This document shows, one piece after another, positions 43,938 through 53,651 of a stretch of 64,000 nucleotides of DNA (its first letter is position 1; every line of letters starts with the position of its first letter). The stretch spans positions 1-64,000 of the forward strand of contig JANRFG010000013.1 in the NCBI GenBank assembly GCA_030725715.1. The letters run 5' to 3'. Under the pieces are notes generated by a model. That model had not been told where the DNA came from. It was given only the letters and a program-made list of their open reading frames with translations, and made no database searches. A program made the translations under genes and the position numbers. This DNA comes from Opitutales bacterium (GTDB lineage Bacteria > Verrucomicrobiota > Verrucomicrobiia > Opitutales > UBA953).

Positions 43938-45211
43938 TGGCCGCGCAACGCGGGCGAGTGGAGCTGGTTGGCCTGGTCGTCGCCGACGAAGCCGGAACCG
44001 TCGGACTTGAAGTTCAGTTTGCGGCCCAGCCGGACGCTGAGGGCGGCGAGATTGACGAGCGTGGAGCTGCGGAAAGCCTCGTTGACGCCGTAGCCGAACG
44101 GACGCTTCTCCCGCGCGCACGCGTCGAAATCGTCTTCCTGATATTCCGGCAGCGGGAACTCCGCGGCCTTGACGAGGAGTTCGGGACGGCTGCAGCGCAT
44201 GCCGGCGAAGAGCTTGCCGTTCGGTCCTTCGAGGAAGGGGTTCTCGGGATTACGCTCGGCGAGCTCGGATTCGAGGATGATGCGCGTGCCGTCCTTGTAA
44301 GTGAGGGTGACGGTCTTCCAGACGCCGCAAGCCATGGCATCCTGGGCGGGCGCGTCGCACTCGACGGTGACGGGCGACTCGCCGTCCTTACCGAGGAAAT
44401 ACTGCACCGGGTCGAGGAAGTGCTGACCCATGTCACCGAGGCCGCCTTGGTCGAAGTTCCAATAGCCGCGGAAGGAGCCGTGCGCCCGATGCGGGTGATA
44501 TGGGATCAGCTGCGAAGGTCCGCAGTAGAGGTCCCAGTTGAGGTGGGCCGGGACGGGCTCGGGCTTGAGGTCCGGCTTGCCGGTCCAGAGGTTGACCTTC
44601 CACTGGATGCCGCCGACCGGGGCGAGACGCACCGTGAGCGGGCCGCCCAGGACGCCGCTCGCGACGACGCGGCGGATCTCCCGGGCCGGGCCGACGCCGT
44701 AATAATTGGTGCGGTTGAGACGGAACCAGGTGTTCACGCGGAAAGGCACGCCGGTCTGCTGCACGACGCGGCTCAGGGCGATGCCCTCCCCGATCGTGCG
44801 GGTCAACGGCTTCTCGCACCAGACGGCCTTGCCACGGCGGGCGGCCATCGCGGCGATGACGCCGTGCCAATGCGGCGGCGTGCAGACGTGCATGACGTCG
44901 GCGTCCGGCATCGCGATGACTTCGCGGAAATCCTCGGCCGTCATCGGCGTGCCGCCGCCGGCCTGCTTGATGCGCTCGAGCTTCTTCTGCACGCGCTGGG
45001 CGTCGACGTCGCAGATGCCGACGATGCGGTTCTTGCCCGTCATGCGCGGCTCGGAGTGCATGGAGGAGATGCCGCCGCAGCCGACGATGACGTGGTTCAG
45101 GGTCTCGCTGGGCGGGACGAAGCCGCGGCCGAGGACGTGCCGGGGGATGATCGTGAAGCCAAGCGCGGCGACGGCGGCCTTACGGAGAAATGAACGACGG
45201 GGTAATCGCAT
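43925..45211 (-). CDS. Tat-exported Gfo/Idh/MocA oxidoreductase
   Basis: The 428-residue protein begins with a twin-arginine signal (RRSFLRKAAVAALGF), so it is exported folded with its cofactor. The Rossmann part reads VIVGCGGISSMH, followed by the family motif GKAVWCEKPLT, and the C-terminal half contains GLGDMGQHFLDPVQYFLG. It should oxidise or rearrange a sugar or sugar derivative with NAD(P). Such periplasmic oxidoreductases are numerous in Verrucomicrobia and Planctomycetes. The substrate is not predictable here. Confidence 0.9.
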   Translation of the reverse strand: MRLPRRSFLRKAAVAALGFTIIPRHVLGRGFVPPSETLNHVIVGCGGISSMHSEPRMTGKNRIVGICDVDAQRVQKKLERIKQAGGGTPMTAEDFREVIAMPDADVMHVCTPPHWHGVIAAMAARRGKAVWCEKPLTRTIGEGIALSRVVQQTGVPFRVNTWFRLNRTNYYGVGPAREIRRVVASGVLGGPLTVRLAPVGGIQWKVNLWTGKPDLKPEPVPAHLNWDLYCGPSQLIPYHPHRAHGSFRGYWNFDQGGLGDMGQHFLDPVQYFLGKDGESPVTVECDAPAQDAMACGVWKTVTLTYKDGTRIILESELAERNPENPFLEGPNGKLFAGMRCSRPELLVKAAEFPLPEYQEDDFDACAREKRPFGYGVNEAFRSSTLVNLAALSVRLGRKLNFKSDGSGFVGDDQANQLHSPALRGQWSI

Positions 45212-45352
45212 ACGGGGAGATATGAGGACAAAAGACCTCGTTCAATCCTGATAGTTCCGTCCGAGCACTCCGCGCCCACCTATATGGCATTATTCAGCCG
45301 TTAAAAGCATCCGGCGTTTTGCTTTCGCCCGCCTTATCTGCTCCTTGAGGAC

Positions 45353-46585
45353 ATGCCGACCTCGCACCTGCCCGCCGCTCGCGCCTCCGAAGAGGCCACG
45401 CGCCTGCCTGCAGCCATCGCCCAGACCGCCGGGGTGCCCTTCTATGATTCCGGCCACTGGCAGGCGGCGTTTGCCGATCGCTCGGCTCAGCTCGCCGACT
45501 TGCCCCGCATCACGAAGAGCCAGCTGCGCGAACACTCACCCGAAGGCTTTCTGCCGCCTGGGCTGACCGTCGAATCGCTCCTCGCCCGCGGCATGATCGA
45601 AGAAGAGAGCACCTCCGGCACTTCCGGCGCCAGCGTGCGCGTGGTGTTCGGTAAGACTTGGTGGGCCGAACAGGAGTTCCGTGCGCTCCTCCGGAACCCA
45701 TTCCTGGCCGAGTGCTTCGGCGACCGGACCAGCCTCCGCCGCGCCGTCCTCACGACGCCCGGCTGCAGCGGCGTCAGCTGCTATAACCGCTGGCTCAACC
45801 TCGAGCAGCGCACCCTCGGCGACAGCCGCTACGTCAATCAGACGCGCATCCCTTTCACTCTCGGCGACGACAGACTAGCCGTCATGGCGGACGAAGTCGC
45901 GGCCTGGGAGCCCGCCTTCCTCGACGTCGACCCGGTGCACGGCGCTTGGTTCGCCCTGCATTGCGAGCGCCACGGCCGACGCTTCCCCTCCCTGCGGTTC
46001 ATCCTGACGAGCTACGAGTTCACCAGCGTCACGCACCGCGCCATCATGGAACGGGTCTTCGGCGTGCCGGTAATCGACCTCTACGGCTCCAGCGAGACCG
46101 GACACCTGCTCGTCGAGTCGGACGGTGTCATGCGCCCGAGCCCGGAGACCGCGCTGCTGGAATCCTCTTCGGACGGCGGCCTCGGCGAGCTGCTGGTCAC
46201 GACGCTCACGAATCCTTACCTCCCCTTGGTGCGTTACGAGATCGGCGACTACGTCGAACGCGTCGCCGGCGGCTACCTCGTCCACGGACGCAAACGGGAC
46301 GCCCTCCGCGGCGCCGATGGCCAGATTCTCACCACTCGTCAGGTGGACGCGGCCTTCATCGGCGTCCGCGGCATCGCCCATTACCAACTTCGCCAACGGA
46401 CGGATGGCTCCGCCCACCTCAGTCTCCTGCCCGAACAAGCCGGCGACAGCTTGGAGTCGGTCCAGGCCACGCTGGTCGAGCGCCTCTCCCTCCTTCTGGG
46501 GCGCCCGGTCACGAGCGAGTCGGTCGGCTTGCTCACCCCGGAAGACTCAGGCAAATTCCGCCTGACGGTCCGAGAGTCCGCCTGA
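45353..46585 (+). CDS. PaaK-like adenylate-forming ligase
   Basis: The 410-residue protein resembles phenylacetate-CoA ligases. The ATP loop is ESTSGTSGASVRV (residues about 84-96), the core motif is IDLYGSSETGHLL, and the ribose-binding segment is LVRYEIGDYV. It should activate a carboxylic acid as an acyl-adenylate, then perhaps pass it to CoA. The C-terminal domain is shorter than in PaaK. No acyl-acceptor gene is nearby, so the substrate is unclear. The start is the ATG at 45353, preceded by TTGAGGAC. Confidence 0.85.
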   Translation: MPTSHLPAARASEEATRLPAAIAQTAGVPFYDSGHWQAAFADRSAQLADLPRITKSQLREHSPEGFLPPGLTVESLLARGMIEEESTSGTSGASVRVVFGKTWWAEQEFRALLRNPFLAECFGDRTSLRRAVLTTPGCSGVSCYNRWLNLEQRTLGDSRYVNQTRIPFTLGDDRLAVMADEVAAWEPAFLDVDPVHGAWFALHCERHGRRFPSLRFILTSYEFTSVTHRAIMERVFGVPVIDLYGSSETGHLLVESDGVMRPSPETALLESSSDGGLGELLVTTLTNPYLPLVRYEIGDYVERVAGGYLVHGRKRDALRGADGQILTTRQVDAAFIGVRGIAHYQLRQRTDGSAHLSLLPEQAGDSLESVQATLVERLSLLLGRPVTSESVGLLTPEDSGKFRLTVRESA

Positions 46586-46631
46586 ACGGGCAGATTAACG
46601 CCGGAAAAGGGGCTTTCGGGCTGGAAAAACC

Positions 46632-46656
46632 CCACCTAAGCCCCCAAGGTGGCCTT
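46632..46656 (+). terminator. Weak hairpin between the ligase and ilvE-type genes
   Basis: CCACCT and AGGTGG pair across nine bases, followed by CCTTTTC. The stem is short and the T-run brief. It lies 14 bases before the next ATG, so it might instead influence translation of the aminotransferase. Confidence 0.35.
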
Positions 46657-46665
46657 TTCACCACC

Positions 46666-47535
46666 ATGGAAGTCTACATCGACGGTAAGTTCTACCCCAA
46701 GGCCGAGGCCAAGATCTCGGTCTTCGACCATGGTTTCCTCTATGGTGACGGCATCTTCGAGGGCATCCGCCTCTACCAGGGCTGCGTCTTCCGCCTCGAC
46801 GAGCACCTCGAGCGCCTCGAGATGTCGGCCAAAGCCCTCTGCCTCGAGATGCCCTGGTCCCGCAAGGAGATCGCCGAGATCGTCTGCGAATCCTGCCGCC
46901 GCAACAACCTGACCGACGGCTACATCCGCCTCGTCGTCTCCCGCGGGTTCGGCGACCTCGGTCTCTCGCCCAAGAACTGCCCGACTCCTTCGATCATCTG
47001 CATCGCCGACACCATCAAGCTCTACCCCGAGGAACTCTACGCCACGGGCATGCGCATCATCACCTCGCCGACCCGCCGCATCAGCCCGGCCGCGCTGCCG
47101 CCGATGATCAAGTCGTTGAACTACCTGAACAACATCATGGCGAAGATGGAAGCCCAGCAGCATGGCTTCCACGAGTGCCTCATGCTCAACGAGCAGGGTT
47201 ACGTCTCCGAGTGCACCGGAGACAACGTCTTCCTCATCCACAAGGGCCGCCTGATCACCCCGGCCTCCCATGCGGGCGCCCTCGTGGGCATCACGCGCCA
47301 GGTCGCCCTCGAAGTCGCCGCCGCCCTCGGCATCCCGACCGTCGAGACGAACATCACCCGCTACGACGTCTGGAACGCCGACGAATGCTTCCTGACCGGC
47401 ACCGCCGCGGAAGTCATCCCGGTCATCGAAGTCGACGCCCGCAAGATCGGCAACGGCAAGCCCGGACCGCTCACCGCCCGCATCCTCGCCGAGTTCCGCA
47501 AGAAGGCTTCGCGCGAAGGCCAGATGATCCGCTGA
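46666..47535 (+). CDS. ilvE: Branched-chain amino acid aminotransferase (class IV)
   Basis: The 289-residue PLP enzyme of fold type IV makes or breaks down leucine, isoleucine and valine. Key elements are VFDHGFLYGDGIFEGIR, the PLP lysine K149 in IKSLNYLNN, NEQGYVSECTGDNVF and FLTGTAAEV. It is of usual length. D-amino-acid aminotransferase and aminodeoxychorismate lyase share the fold, but the EGIR/ECTGDN context favours a branched-chain enzyme. The ABC exporter genes follow after 22 bases. Confidence 0.9.
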   Translation: MEVYIDGKFYPKAEAKISVFDHGFLYGDGIFEGIRLYQGCVFRLDEHLERLEMSAKALCLEMPWSRKEIAEIVCESCRRNNLTDGYIRLVVSRGFGDLGLSPKNCPTPSIICIADTIKLYPEELYATGMRIITSPTRRISPAALPPMIKSLNYLNNIMAKMEAQQHGFHECLMLNEQGYVSECTGDNVFLIHKGRLITPASHAGALVGITRQVALEVAAALGIPTVETNITRYDVWNADECFLTGTAAEVIPVIEVDARKIGNGKPGPLTARILAEFRKKASREGQMIR

Positions 47536-47557
47536 GCCAGCCTGCGCCCTGACGCGG

Positions 47558-49387
47558 ATGCCCGCCGACCCCGTCCCTCCGACTTCCGACGCCCGTGACG
47601 CCACGCTGCGTCGGCTGCTGCGGATCGCCTGGTCGTACCGTGCGGATTGCCTCCAGCTCCTCGGCCTCCAGCTCACCGTCGTCTTCCTGACCGTCGCCGT
47701 CATCGCGCTGGCCGGCGTCGGCATCGACTTCGTCCGTCACTGCGTCGACCGCACCGTCCCCGCGCCGGCCCTGCCCTTCTTCGTCCCCGCCGACGCGACG
47801 GACCAGGCCGTCTTCGTCTGGCTCGGCGCCGGCATCCTCGTCGCCGCGGTCCTGCGGGCGACGCTCGCCTTCGCCTTCGGCCTCGTCTCGGTCCGCTTCC
47901 TGCACGGTCGCATCGTCGTCAACCTCCGCTCCCAGGTCTTCGCCAAGCTCCAGCAGCTCAGCTTCCGCTTCTTCGACTCCAACGCCAGCGGCTCGATCAT
48001 CAACCGCGTCACGTCCGACGCGCATGCCATCCGGCTCTTCATCGAAGGCGTGGTGCTGCAGCTCGCCATCATCGCCCTGACGCTGGCCGCCTGCGCCGCC
48101 TACATGTTCCGCACCGACTGGCGGCTCACGCTGGCCTGCCTTTCCGTCCTGCCGTTCCAGGTCTGGTTCGCGATCCGCTTCTCCCGCAAGGTGCGCCCGG
48201 CCTACGAGGAGAACCGCGAGCTGATGGACCGCATGGTGCTCGGTTTCTCGGAGAACGTGCAGGGCATCCAGGTCGTCAAGGGCTTCGCCCTGGAGCCGCA
48301 CGTGCAGGGACGTTTCGCCGGCTGGAGCGAGGCGATCCGCATCCAGAAGCGCAAGGTCTTCACCGAAGTCGCGCTGTTCTGGCCCGTCATCGACGCGCTC
48401 AACCGTCTTTCGATGGCCATCCTCATCGGCTACGGCGGCTGGATGGTCGCGCGCGGCGAGCTCGCCCTCGGCACCGGCCTGGTCGCCTTCGCGGGCCTGT
48501 TGCAGCAGTTCGACGCCCAGGTGACGACGCTCGCCTCGGTCGTCGACAACGCGCAGGTCTCCTTGGCGGGCGCGAAACGCATCTTCGAGATCCTCGACAC
48601 CGATCCGGGCGTGGCAACCGAGGCCGGCGCGAGTTCGCCGGGACGGTTCCTCGGCCGCGTGGCCTTCGAGAACGTCAGCTTCGAGTTCCAGGACAACGCC
48701 ACGGTCCTGCGCGACCTCTCGTTCGTCGCCGAACCCGGCCAGCGCATCGCCATCGCCGGCGCGACGGGCGCGGGTAAGTCCGCCCTGCTCTCGCTCATCC
48801 CGCGCTTCTACGACCCGCGGTCCGGACGGGTGACGCTGGACGGCCATGACATCCGTCTCCTGCCGCTGCCCGAGCTGCGCCGCCAGGTCGGGATGGTCTT
48901 CCAGGAGAACTTCCTCTTCTCCAATACGATCGCGGCGAACATCGCCTTCGGCCACCCTGAAGCCACGCAGGAACGCATCGAACGGGCCGCGCGCATCGCC
49001 GGGGCCCATGGCTTCATCACGGCGCTGCCCGAGGACTACGAGACCTTACTCGGTGAAGGCGGCGTGAACCTTTCCGGCGGCCAGCGCCAACGCATCGCCA
49101 TCGCCCGCGCCCTCCTGCTCGAACCGACGGTGCTCCTCCTCGACGACCCGACCTCGGCCATCGACCCTGAGACCGAGAAGGAGATCATGGAGGCGATGGA
49201 AGCCGCGATGGCCGGCCGCACGACCTTCATCGTCGCGCACCGCCTGAGCACCCTCCGTCGGGCCGACCTCATCCTCGTCCTCGACCGCGGGCGCCTCGCC
49301 CAGGTCGGCACCCACGCCCAGCTGATGGCGGAAGACGGCCACTATCGTCAGGCGATCCTCGTCCAATCAGAAGGAGCCCCCGCATGA
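47558..49387 (+). CDS. ABC exporter half-transporter, degenerate-site subunit
   Basis: The 609-residue protein fuses six membrane helices (residues about 25-330) with an ATPase domain. Walker A is GATGAGKSALL, the signature LSGGQ is canonical, but Walker B reads LLLDDPTSAID, so the catalytic glutamate is aspartate. Its partner at 49384 has the complementary change, which points to a TM287/288-like asymmetric dimer. Substrate is unknown: drug, lipid or peptide. The genes overlap by four bases (ATGA). Confidence 0.92.
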   Translation: MPADPVPPTSDARDATLRRLLRIAWSYRADCLQLLGLQLTVVFLTVAVIALAGVGIDFVRHCVDRTVPAPALPFFVPADATDQAVFVWLGAGILVAAVLRATLAFAFGLVSVRFLHGRIVVNLRSQVFAKLQQLSFRFFDSNASGSIINRVTSDAHAIRLFIEGVVLQLAIIALTLAACAAYMFRTDWRLTLACLSVLPFQVWFAIRFSRKVRPAYEENRELMDRMVLGFSENVQGIQVVKGFALEPHVQGRFAGWSEAIRIQKRKVFTEVALFWPVIDALNRLSMAILIGYGGWMVARGELALGTGLVAFAGLLQQFDAQVTTLASVVDNAQVSLAGAKRIFEILDTDPGVATEAGASSPGRFLGRVAFENVSFEFQDNATVLRDLSFVAEPGQRIAIAGATGAGKSALLSLIPRFYDPRSGRVTLDGHDIRLLPLPELRRQVGMVFQENFLFSNTIAANIAFGHPEATQERIERAARIAGAHGFITALPEDYETLLGEGGVNLSGGQRQRIAIARALLLEPTVLLLDDPTSAIDPETEKEIMEAMEAAMAGRTTFIVAHRLSTLRRADLILVLDRGRLAQVGTHAQLMAEDGHYRQAILVQSEGAPA

Positions 49388-51192
49388 GCAAGCCGCCCCT
49401 CGAGATCGCGGTCCGCCGCCTGCGCCCCGACGAGGAAGAACCGGATCGCCTGCCCCTGCGCTGGTCGACCATCGCCCGGCTCCTCGCGTTCACCCGCCCC
49501 CATCGCCTGCAGCGCAACACGCTGCTGATCCTCTGCGTCTTCCGGGCGATGGCCCTGCCGGGCCTCGCCTGGCTCGTCGGCGCCATCATCAAAGGCCCGG
49601 TCCAGGCCGGCGACGGCGCCGCGACGTTCCGGGCCCTCGCCCTCTTCACGGTCTTCTTCGTCGTCGCCGACGTCGCCCTCTACTGGCGCATCCGGTTGGC
49701 GCACCAGATCGGCGAGAACGTCCTGCGCGACGTTCGCGACCGCCTGATGGCGCACCTCCTCACGCAGCCGCTCTCGTTCTTCCACGCCCGCCGGCACGGC
49801 AGCCTGATCAGCCGCATGGTCTCGGACATCGAGGCGATGCGCAACGGCGTCCAGAACAACTTCTTCATCGCCTTCGTCTCGTTCGGGCAGATGACCTGCG
49901 CCGCCGCGCTGATGCTCCTGGCGAACCCCCGGCTCTTCCTCGTCCTGCTGGCCATCGTGCCCTGCCTGCTGCTCGTCCACGCCTTCTTCCGCGGCAAGAT
50001 CCTGCACGCCTCCCGCGTGCAGCAGGAGACCTTCTCCCGCGTGACCTCGGCGCTCGCCGAGACGGTCCAGGGCATCCGCGTCACGCAGGGCTTCGCCCGC
50101 GAGGACACCAACGCCGGCATCTTCACGCGCCTCGTGCGCAGCCTCGCCGGCAACGTCGTGAAGACCGCCAGCCTGACCTCCCTCTACCTCCCCCTGCTGG
50201 AACTCAACGCCCACGGCTTCATGGCCGCGCTCATCGGCGTCGGCGGCTGGGCCGCCCTCTCCGGCACCGGCACGGGCTTGGGTGACCTGGTGACGTTCTT
50301 CTTCCTGGCGGACCTGTTCTTCTCGCCGATCACGATCATCGGGACGCAGCTCTCGGAAGCCACGCTCGCGATGGCGGGCGCGGAACGTTACTTCCGCGTG
50401 CTCGACACGGCGCCCGCCTGGACGGACAAGCCGGGCGCGACCGAGTGCCCCCGCCTGAGCGGACACGTCGAATTCCGGGACGTCGGCTTCGCCTATGTCC
50501 CGGATCGTCCGGTGCTGCACGAGATCTGCTTCACCGCCCGACCGGGACAGGTCATCGCCCTCGTCGGCCATACAGGCTCCGGGAAGTCGACGATCATCGG
50601 CCTGCTGGCGAAGTTCCAGCTGCCGCTGGCGGGTCAGGTGCTCGTCGACGGTCACGACCTCGCCGACCTGCGCCAGGACACGCTCCGCCGCCAGATGGGC
50701 TTCGTCTTCCAGCAGAACTTCCTGTTCGCCGGCACGATCGCCGACAACGTGAAGGCCGCCCGCCCCGACGCGACGGATGAAGAGATCCGCCAGGCCTTCC
50801 GCGACCTGGACTGCCTCGACCTCATCGAAGCCCTGCCGGAAGGCATCCATACGCCCTGCTCCGAGAAAGGCCGCGGCCTGTCGATGGGCCAGCAGCAGCT
50901 GGTGGCCTTCGCCCGCGCCCTGCTGGCCGACCCGCGCATCCTCGTCCTCGACGAAGCCACGAGCGCGGTCGACACCCTGACCGAAGCCCGTCTCCAGGTC
51001 GCGCTGACGCGCCTGATGAAAGGCCGCACCAGCTTCGTGGTCGCGCACCGCCTCAGCACCATCCGTCGGGCCGACTGCGTCCTGGTGCTGGACGCCGGAC
51101 GCTTCGTCGAACGCGGCACGCACGACGAGCTGCTCGGCAAGCAAGGCGCGTACGCCGCGCTGCACCGCGACTTCCTCAGCTCGACGACCTGA
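49384..51192 (+). CDS. ABC exporter half-transporter, canonical-site subunit
   Basis: The 602-residue protein is again six membrane helices plus ATPase. Walker A is GHTGSGKSTII and Walker B is LVLDEATSAVD, with the proper glutamate, while its signature reads LSMGQ rather than LSGGQ. In the heterodimer this signature would face the DD site of the first subunit, making one weak and one working ATP site. MsbA-like lipid export is possible in this LPS-bearing host, but the pairing suggests a more specialised exporter. Confidence 0.92.
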   Translation: MSKPPLEIAVRRLRPDEEEPDRLPLRWSTIARLLAFTRPHRLQRNTLLILCVFRAMALPGLAWLVGAIIKGPVQAGDGAATFRALALFTVFFVVADVALYWRIRLAHQIGENVLRDVRDRLMAHLLTQPLSFFHARRHGSLISRMVSDIEAMRNGVQNNFFIAFVSFGQMTCAAALMLLANPRLFLVLLAIVPCLLLVHAFFRGKILHASRVQQETFSRVTSALAETVQGIRVTQGFAREDTNAGIFTRLVRSLAGNVVKTASLTSLYLPLLELNAHGFMAALIGVGGWAALSGTGTGLGDLVTFFFLADLFFSPITIIGTQLSEATLAMAGAERYFRVLDTAPAWTDKPGATECPRLSGHVEFRDVGFAYVPDRPVLHEICFTARPGQVIALVGHTGSGKSTIIGLLAKFQLPLAGQVLVDGHDLADLRQDTLRRQMGFVFQQNFLFAGTIADNVKAARPDATDEEIRQAFRDLDCLDLIEALPEGIHTPCSEKGRGLSMGQQQLVAFARALLADPRILVLDEATSAVDTLTEARLQVALTRLMKGRTSFVVAHRLSTIRRADCVLVLDAGRFVERGTHDELLGKQGAYAALHRDFLSSTT

Positions 51193-51197
51193 CCCGC

Positions 51198-52256
51198 TTA
51201 CTTGGCCGCGGGCGCCTCACCGAATTGCGGACGGACCGGACGGCCCTTGGCGGAGTCCGCCGCCTTGGCCGGCTCGTCGGCCGCCGTCGTCGGGAAAGCC
51301 GGCGCTAGGCCCTTGGCCAGGACCGGGGCGTAGAGATCACCGACCGGGGAGCGGCGGAAGACTTCGGCCTGAAGATACTGGTACGCCGGCACGCCCTCGC
51401 GCGTCTTGACGGCGAGCGAAAGCTCGAGGCGGACGGCCTGGCTGACCGCTCCGCCGCTGAAACGGACGGTCTTGGCCGGACCCAGGACGGCGAGCGCCAT
51501 GCCTGTCGGTTCCTGATGGACCGGCAGCTCCCAGGTGTCGGCGGCCAGATCCGGCGGCAAGAGCACCACCAAGGCGCGGACGGGACCGCCGGGGTTACCC
51601 GGATAGACCAGGCGGCGACGCCAGAGCGGCCAGTAACGGCGGCCGGCTTCGTCCAGGACTTCCGTCCCGCCGGGTCCGTCCACGACCAGCATCCGCTCTT
51701 TCAGGAAAGCCGCCTCGGCCGGCGTGAGTTCGGCGCGCACCGCGCCGACGCGTCGCACGGGACCTTCGTCCGGCCGGACGTCCGCGTTCACGAGCAGGAC
51801 GATTTCCACGGGGCCGGCGACACGATGGTCGATCCAGGCGATGACGCCGTAAGGCACCGCCGTCATGGCCGCCGTGAGCAGCAGGCCGCCGCCCAAGGCG
51901 CGGCCGAACTCGTGACGTTCCCGCAGGGCGACGAGCAGGCCCGCGCCGGCGAAGCCCGCGGCATGGACCGAGATGTCGGTACCCAAGGTCCACTGCGCGG
52001 ACAGGAAGTCGTCGGGCCGGCCGAACCAGCGCAGCCGGAAGAACATCAGGACGACCCAGAGGGTGCCCGCGGTCGCGCCGAGCAGCGGCGCATAGCGCGC
52101 GCCCGCGCGGACATACGTGCGCGTGAGCAGCGCCGAAAGGCCCGAGGCGAAGAGCCCGCCGAAGAAAGCCTCCTTGAGGGAGGCCACGCCCGTGAGGGCG
52201 GCGGCGACCACCAGGAAAGCCCAGGTGAACCAATACGTCAGCGCGTAGGTCTTCAT
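51198..52256 (-). CDS. Membrane protein with large soluble C-terminal part, unknown
   Basis: I do not recognise this 352-residue protein. Residues about 1-145 hold four hydrophobic segments, then a soluble C-terminal domain of about 200 residues, beta-rich and proline-rich at the end, that probably lies outside the cytoplasm. Its start overlaps the glgC stop by four bases (ATGA), so the two are coupled. A link to glycogen or envelope polysaccharide is suggested only by this neighbourhood. Confidence 0.8.
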   Translation of the reverse strand: MKTYALTYWFTWAFLVVAAALTGVASLKEAFFGGLFASGLSALLTRTYVRAGARYAPLLGATAGTLWVVLMFFRLRWFGRPDDFLSAQWTLGTDISVHAAGFAGAGLLVALRERHEFGRALGGGLLLTAAMTAVPYGVIAWIDHRVAGPVEIVLLVNADVRPDEGPVRRVGAVRAELTPAEAAFLKERMLVVDGPGGTEVLDEAGRRYWPLWRRRLVYPGNPGGPVRALVVLLPPDLAADTWELPVHQEPTGMALAVLGPAKTVRFSGGAVSQAVRLELSLAVKTREGVPAYQYLQAEVFRRSPVGDLYAPVLAKGLAPAFPTTAADEPAKAADSAKGRPVRPQFGEAPAAK

Positions 52257-53548
52257 TCCCCGACCACCGTGCCGGGAGGCACGATCGCGCCCTTCTTGAC
52301 AACGATCACGCCGTCACGGACGAACAAGGCCTCGGTCTCCCACTTCTCCGGCAGGCCCGTAGGCGACAGACGGCAGCCTTCGCCGATGCGCGCGTTCTTG
52401 TCGATGATCGCGTTGCGGATGTGGCAGGCGGGACCGACGCCGATGTCGGGACGACCGAGGGAGCTGTTGCGGGCGAGGTCATGCGGACGCTCGAAGGCGT
52501 CGGCGCCCATCATCACGACGTTCTCGAGGCGGGAACCGCCGCGGATGACGGAGCGCACGCCGATGACGCAGCGGTTGAGTTCGGAGTCGTCGACGATCGC
52601 GCCGTCGGCCATCAGGACGCGGGCGGAGCGGGCGCCATTGAGCTTGGCCGGAGGAAGGTAACGGGAGTGGGTGTAGACGGGGTTCTGGCCGTCGAAGAAA
52701 TCGAACGGCGGCACCGGGTCCGTCAGGGTCAGGTTGCACTCCCAGAAGGAGCCGACCGTGCCGATGTCTTCCCAATAACCGTCGAAGACATAGGCCATCA
52801 TGCGCTTCGAGGCGAGGAGGCCCGGGATGACTTCCTTGCCGAAGTCGGTCTGGGTGTGGTCCGCGAGGGCTTCGCGCATGACCTTGCCCGAGAAGAGGTA
52901 GATGCCCATCGAAGCCAGACAGTAAGGCTGGTCCGACTTGTCGGAGAGGCGGGCGCGGGCGTTGCCGCCGAGCACCAGGGAGGAGATGACCGCCGGATCC
53001 TTCGGCTTCTCGACGAACTCGACGATGCGCAGGTCGGCGTTGACGCGCATGACGCCCAGGGCGGAGACCTGGTCGGAAGGCATGGCCTTGGCCGCGATGG
53101 TGACGTCCGCGGCGTTCTCCATGTGCTGGCGGGCGAGCTCGTCGAAATCGAGGCGGTAAAGCTGGTCGCCGGAGAGGATCAGCACCAGGTCCTCGTCCTT
53201 GAGGTTGTAGTGGTGCAGGTTCTGGCGGACCGCGTCGGCCGTGCCCTGGTACCAGGTCTCCTTGTCGCCGGTCTGCTCGGCGGCGAGGATGTCGACGAAG
53301 CCCCGGCCGAAACCGTCGAACTTGTAAGTCTGCTGGATGTGCTTGTGCAGGGACGCCGTGTTGAACTGCGTCAGGACGAAGATCTGGTTGAAGCCCGAGT
53401 TGAGGCAGTTGCTGATCGGGATGTCGACGAGGCGGTAATTGCTCGCGAGGGGCACCGCCGGCTTGCAGCGGTCCTTGGTCAGAGGGTACAGGCGGGAGCC
53501 ACGGCCTCCCCCCATGATGATGCTGATGACGCGAGGAAGGGAGGGCAT
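52253..53548 (-). CDS. glgC: Glucose-1-phosphate adenylyltransferase
   Basis: The 431-residue enzyme makes ADP-glucose for glycogen synthesis. The nucleotide loop is MGGGRGSRLYPLTKDRCKPA, with VDIPISNCLNSGF, the glucose-site VEFVEKPKDP and the GYWEDIGTVGSFWECNLTL region. The C-terminal beta-helix holds the left-handed repeats. The ATG at 53548 is the family start; the open frame continues upstream as an unsupported extension. The gene is translationally linked to the membrane protein downstream. Confidence 0.95.
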   Translation of the reverse strand: MPSLPRVISIIMGGGRGSRLYPLTKDRCKPAVPLASNYRLVDIPISNCLNSGFNQIFVLTQFNTASLHKHIQQTYKFDGFGRGFVDILAAEQTGDKETWYQGTADAVRQNLHHYNLKDEDLVLILSGDQLYRLDFDELARQHMENAADVTIAAKAMPSDQVSALGVMRVNADLRIVEFVEKPKDPAVISSLVLGGNARARLSDKSDQPYCLASMGIYLFSGKVMREALADHTQTDFGKEVIPGLLASKRMMAYVFDGYWEDIGTVGSFWECNLTLTDPVPPFDFFDGQNPVYTHSRYLPPAKLNGARSARVLMADGAIVDDSELNRCVIGVRSVIRGGSRLENVVMMGADAFERPHDLARNSSLGRPDIGVGPACHIRNAIIDKNARIGEGCRLSPTGLPEKWETEALFVRDGVIVVKKGAIVPPGTVVGE

Positions 53549-53651
53549 GGCGGGATGACCTACCTTCCCTCCGGTCGCGGTCGCCCTCAAGCGGAAAAGG
53601 TCGAATGGCGGCTTGAAGACGGCGAGTTCACGGGGTTGCATCGCCTCCCGC

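Noticed and set aside
47471-51165. Minus-strand open frames of 500-600 codons opposite the ABC exporter genes
   Set aside because: The ABC proteins carry full motif sets on the plus strand; the opposite frames are acidic low-complexity shadows.
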